A stretch of DNA of 64,000 bases from positions 124,001 to 188,000 of the forward strand of contig NZ_SLWS01000003.1 in the NCBI RefSeq assembly GCF_004345645.1, given 5' to 3'. The notes below the pieces were generated by a model that made no database searches, had not been told where the DNA came from, and worked only from the letters and a program-made list of their open reading frames with translations. Made by a program: the position numbers and the translations under genes. The stretch's first letter is position 1. Each line of letters opens with the position of its first letter. Below, in pieces: positions 61,509 to 64,000 of this stretch. Source of the DNA: Actinocrispum wychmicini (GTDB lineage Bacteria; Actinomycetota; Actinomycetes; Mycobacteriales; Pseudonocardiaceae).

Positions 61509-62947
61509 CTCTGTCCCTCGATGTAGGTGCGCTTGATCCGGGCTCGATCGGGTTTGCCGGTCGAGGTCGTCGGGAGTGGCTCGTCCGTCAGCCGGATGGC
61601 GGTCGGCACGGCCGGCAGGGGGAGGCGCTCCGCACAGTGCGCGCGCACGGCCAAGGAGTGCAGGGATTCAGGGGCGCGGCGGTGGATCACCGCGTGCAGC
61701 GCGTTGCCGGCGACCGGGTCGGGCACGGCGAACACGACCGCCCCCGTCACGTCGTCGAGTTCGAGCAGGGTGCGTTCGACCACCTGGGTGTTCACCCGGA
61801 CGCCACGGATCTTCACGTGGAAGTCCGCGCGGCCCTCCAGGGACATCGACCCGTCCTGGTGCCGGCGGACCAGGTCGCCGGACCGGAAGTAGCGGCGGTT
61901 GTCCGCCCCGGTCGGGTGCGGCCCGAACGCGGCCGCGGCCAGCGCGGCGTCGGTGTAGCCGGAGGTCTGGAACGGCGTGTTGACATGCAGCTCGCCCACA
62001 CCAGGTCCGGTGAGCACCTCGCCGGACGGGTCCACCAGCACCGCGTGGACGCCGTCGATCGGCCGGCCGATCGGCAACGGGACACAGTCGCGCACGGGGT
62101 CGATCTCGTGCAGGAAGCTGTCGTTGGTCTCAGTGCAGCCGTACAGGTTGTGCAGCTGGGCGTTCGGGAACAACGTGGGCAAGCCAGCCAGACCACGTGC
62201 GGTCAGCGCGTCGCCGGTGGAGATCGCGTGCGTGACCTCGGGCAGGGTGCTGCCGTGCTGGAGCAGAAGGGCGTACAGCATCGGCACTGCCTGCACGACG
62301 TGCACGTGGTGTCGTTCCAGCAGATCGTGCAGGTAGGAGGCTCTGGTCGCGTGTTCGGGCTCGACGAGGACCACCCGGCCGCCGACCGCGAGGGTCGTCC
62401 AGATGTCCAGCAGGCACAGGTCGAAGTTCAGCGGCGCGTAGTTCAGCACCGTCCGATGTGGACCAATGGCGAACCGGTCCGCGGCCCAGTCGACGAACCT
62501 GTCGACGGCGCCCGCGGTGAGCGGCACGACCTTGGGCACGCCGGTCGAGCCGGACGTGGTGAGCATGAAGCCGACCGCGTCCGGGCCGGCGGTGACGCGC
62601 AGAGCGGACCGGGCGCCGACTGGTCCGGGCTCAGGGGACAGCACCGTCCGGCACCCGGCGGCGTCGAGCAGCGCCGTCAGGGTCTCGGCGGCCAGGTCGA
62701 CGGGCGGCAGGAGCAAGGGCCGGCCGTCGGCCAGCAACGCCAGGATCAGCGCGATGGTGTCGGGCGACTTGACGGCGCGCACGGCCACCGGTGTGCCTGG
62801 GGCGAGCCCCATTTCGTCCAGTCGCGCTTGTGCGGCACACGCCAGTCCGTGCAATTGCGCGTAACTGATTTCGGTGTGTCGCCACACCAATGCGGTGTCG
62901 TCGGGGTGGCTTCGGACGCGTTCGACAAATCTTGTTGGTAATCGCAC
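61505..62947 (-). CDS. acyl/aminoacyl-adenylate ligase (stand-alone A domain)
   Basis: GTG 62947 is preceded by a G-rich stretch and begins where homologues do, giving 480 residues; longer frames add unlikely sequence. LTTSGSTGVPKVVPLT is the phosphate-binding A3 motif, NLYGCTETND A5, YFRSGDLVRR A7, GRADFHVKIRGVRVN A8 and TSTGKPDR A10 with the catalytic Lys. Pocket residues read by hand are DLLQITLDS; the first three equal those of prolyl-carrier ligases such as PltF, the rest do not. It should activate an amino acid and load the adjacent carrier protein. It is the first gene of the operon. Confidence 0.88.
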   Translation of the reverse strand: MRLPTRFVERVRSHPDDTALVWRHTEISYAQLHGLACAAQARLDEMGLAPGTPVAVRAVKSPDTIALILALLADGRPLLLPPVDLAAETLTALLDAAGCRTVLSPEPGPVGARSALRVTAGPDAVGFMLTTSGSTGVPKVVPLTAGAVDRFVDWAADRFAIGPHRTVLNYAPLNFDLCLLDIWTTLAVGGRVVLVEPEHATRASYLHDLLERHHVHVVQAVPMLYALLLQHGSTLPEVTHAISTGDALTARGLAGLPTLFPNAQLHNLYGCTETNDSFLHEIDPVRDCVPLPIGRPIDGVHAVLVDPSGEVLTGPGVGELHVNTPFQTSGYTDAALAAAAFGPHPTGADNRRYFRSGDLVRRHQDGSMSLEGRADFHVKIRGVRVNTQVVERTLLELDDVTGAVVFAVPDPVAGNALHAVIHRRAPESLHSLAVRAHCAERLPLPAVPTAIRLTDEPLPTTSTGKPDRARIKRTYIEGQR

Positions 62948-63264
62948 TGCTGACCCCCGGATAAAAGGCCACTGCCGTGAAAACAATGGTGAGACTCGCA
63001 GTGCGGCCGGGCCGGCGCATGGGTGGGGTGCACCCAATTTCGATCAGCGGGCCGCCGGCCTGCGGGAACCGCCACGGAGAGCGGTCGTACACCCCAGACG
63101 GTCGGAACCGACTGTCATCGGTCGGTGCCGGAGGGTCGCCGTTCCTGGCCGGGCTGCCGTGAAGTGCACGTTTCGGGCCGTCCAAGCGTGACCGCGTGGC
63201 GTGGGGGAACCGGCGGAATGTACGTGGTTTCCACCCATGACCGGCGGTTGACGCACGTGAAACC
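62948..63264. promoter_or_regulatory. divergent intergenic region between ligase operon and lanM
   Basis: About 320 bases without a convincing gene. It must hold the promoter of the 14-gene minus-strand operon: on that strand TTGTTT and TTTTAT stand about 14 bases apart close to the GTG, a weak match. Short frames here (for example 62977-63162) show no lanthipeptide precursor features. Confidence 0.4.
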
Positions 63265-63273
63265 GTGCGGACT

Positions 63274-64000
63274 GTGACCGGACATTCGGCAAGCGCGAGC
63301 CCTGGTCAGGGGCTGGACATCGGCTGGTGGGCCAAGGGCCTCGCGCTGTCCGAACGGCTGGTGGGGACCGGTCGCCTGGTCCAACCGCGGACCGACCACC
63401 CCGCGCACCGGCAGGTGGCCCGCTGGCGCGCCGGCTACGGGCCGGCCGGCGCCGACCGGTTCGCCGAGCGCCTCGCCGGCACCGGGCTGACCGAGGACCT
63501 GTTGGCCGCCCTGCTCGCCGAGCCCGCCGAGCGCCTCGCGGCCCGGACAGCCCGGCCGGAGTGGGCGGACACCGTCGACTCCGCGGTACGGGCCGCCCAG
63601 CCGCCCGCCGCCGGCCTGCCGGTGCCGGCCGACTGGCGCGAGGCCTTCGCGATCCCGCTGCGCCCGCTGGTCGACGCTGCCCAGGACCAGCTGGCCAGGC
63701 AGGGCGAGGGCCTCGCCCACGTCGACGTTCCCGCCGTGCTCGACACGTTCGCCGCGGGCCTGCGCAAGCGGCTGGTCAGCCTGGCTGTCCGGACGTTCGT
63801 GGCCGAGCTCAACGCCCAGCGCGCGGCCGGCCAGCTGGTCGGCGCGGACGGTAAGGAGCGCTTCGCGTTCTTCGTCCGCCGCCTGGCCGAACCGACGAAC
63901 CTGGTCGCGCTGTTCACCGCGTACCCGGTGCTCGCCCGGCTGCTCGGCCAGGCCGCCGGGCAGGACGTGGCCGCGCACGCCGAGCTGCTCACCCGGTTCG
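63274..64000 (+). CDS. lanM: class II lanthipeptide synthetase LanM, N-terminal part (cut by window edge)
   Basis: A frame open from 63241 to the end of the window has GTG candidates at 63265 and 63274; no stop occurs, so it is incomplete (about 242 residues). The helical sequence has RQVARWRAGYG, FAIPLRPLVDAAQDQLARQG, RTFVAELNAQRAAGQL, GKERFAFFVRRLAEPTN and YPVLARLLGQ, the pattern of the LanM dehydratase N-terminus. LanM dehydrates Ser/Thr of a precursor peptide and forms thioether rings. The cyclase domain and precursor gene would lie beyond the window. It is divergent from the ligase operon, so it may belong to a separate cluster. Confidence 0.72.
   Translation, partial: MTGHSASASPGQGLDIGWWAKGLALSERLVGTGRLVQPRTDHPAHRQVARWRAGYGPAGADRFAERLAGTGLTEDLLAALLAEPAERLAARTARPEWADTVDSAVRAAQPPAAGLPVPADWREAFAIPLRPLVDAAQDQLARQGEGLAHVDVPAVLDTFAAGLRKRLVSLAVRTFVAELNAQRAAGQLVGADGKERFAFFVRRLAEPTNLVALFTAYPVLARLLGQAAGQDVAAHAELLTRF

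Noticed and set aside
61505-62947. Naming the ligase a prolyl-AMP ligase
   Set aside because: Only the first three pocket residues match PltF-type enzymes; the remaining positions differ, so proline is not supported.
62977-63162. Possible lanthipeptide precursor before lanM
   Set aside because: The 61-residue frame is Arg/Gly/Pro-rich, with a single Cys, and lacks a leader-like acidic helix and a GG or GA cleavage site.

Overview
The window is very GC-rich and densely packed, with many ATGA stop-start overlaps and GTG/TTG starts. Its gene families (SARP-type regulators, NB-ARC/TPR and NACHT proteins, HelR, DUF6879 with XRE/DUF5753 regulators, a large NRPS, LanM) are typical of actinomycetes. 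A member of the Pseudonocardiaceae or a relative is my best guess; the sequence does not prove the genus. I saw no rRNA, tRNA or CRISPR.

Left part (1 to 22.2 kb). Positions 2-5986 hold surface-glycan genes: a cut-off GT4 glycosyltransferase, a polytopic membrane protein, a sugar nucleotidyltransferase and an SDR epimerase, facing a nucleotide-sugar dehydrogenase and a second SDR across an 18-bp perfect hairpin. After a secreted spherulin-4-like hydrolase, a SnoaL-like protein and an AraC regulator comes a block rich in signal-transducing STAND ATPases (8.4-17.7 kb): two NB-ARC/TPR proteins, a small membrane protein, a GT-B protein and an unusual SARP-NACHT-transmembrane fusion. HelR, a TRM11-like methyltransferase and a secreted M28 peptidase homologue follow.

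Biosynthetic cluster (22.4 to 62.9 kb). A plus-strand operon encodes a 6386-residue six-module NRPS, an MFS exporter, a MupA-type luciferase-like monooxygenase and an S9 peptidase. Specificity residues read from the six A domains suggest Val-like, Gly, an unassigned residue (epimerised to D), Asx, Leu-like and Ser. Facing it is a 14-gene minus-strand operon: an acyl-adenylate ligase, a carrier protein, TrpD-, TrpA-, EctC-, acyl-CoA-dehydrogenase-, transglutaminase-, TrpB2-, TrpF- and TrpC-like proteins, UbiD, UbiX, a flavin reductase and MbtH. The enzyme set runs from TrpD to TrpB but lacks anthranilate synthase, and several Trp-family motifs are altered. I infer a parallel tryptophan-like pathway that makes an unusual amino acid for the NRPS. 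MbtH and the flavin reductase on the minus strand fit the NRPS and monooxygenase on the plus strand, so the two operons probably form one cluster.

Island (46.3 to 51.7 kb). Between the two convergent operons lies a visibly lower-GC segment bounded by 102-bp inverted repeats that match at 98 of 102 positions. It carries a small protein/DUF6879/XRE regulatory trio, an overlapping operon (radical SAM, DEDDh exonuclease, thymidylate kinase-like protein, small unknown protein) and a transposase remnant. The radical SAM/exonuclease/kinase operon is a candidate for an undescribed nucleotide-directed system.

Right edge (63.3 kb to end). A GTG-initiated reading frame runs off the window and looks like the N-terminal dehydratase region of a class II lanthipeptide synthetase (LanM), suggesting a second natural-product locus.
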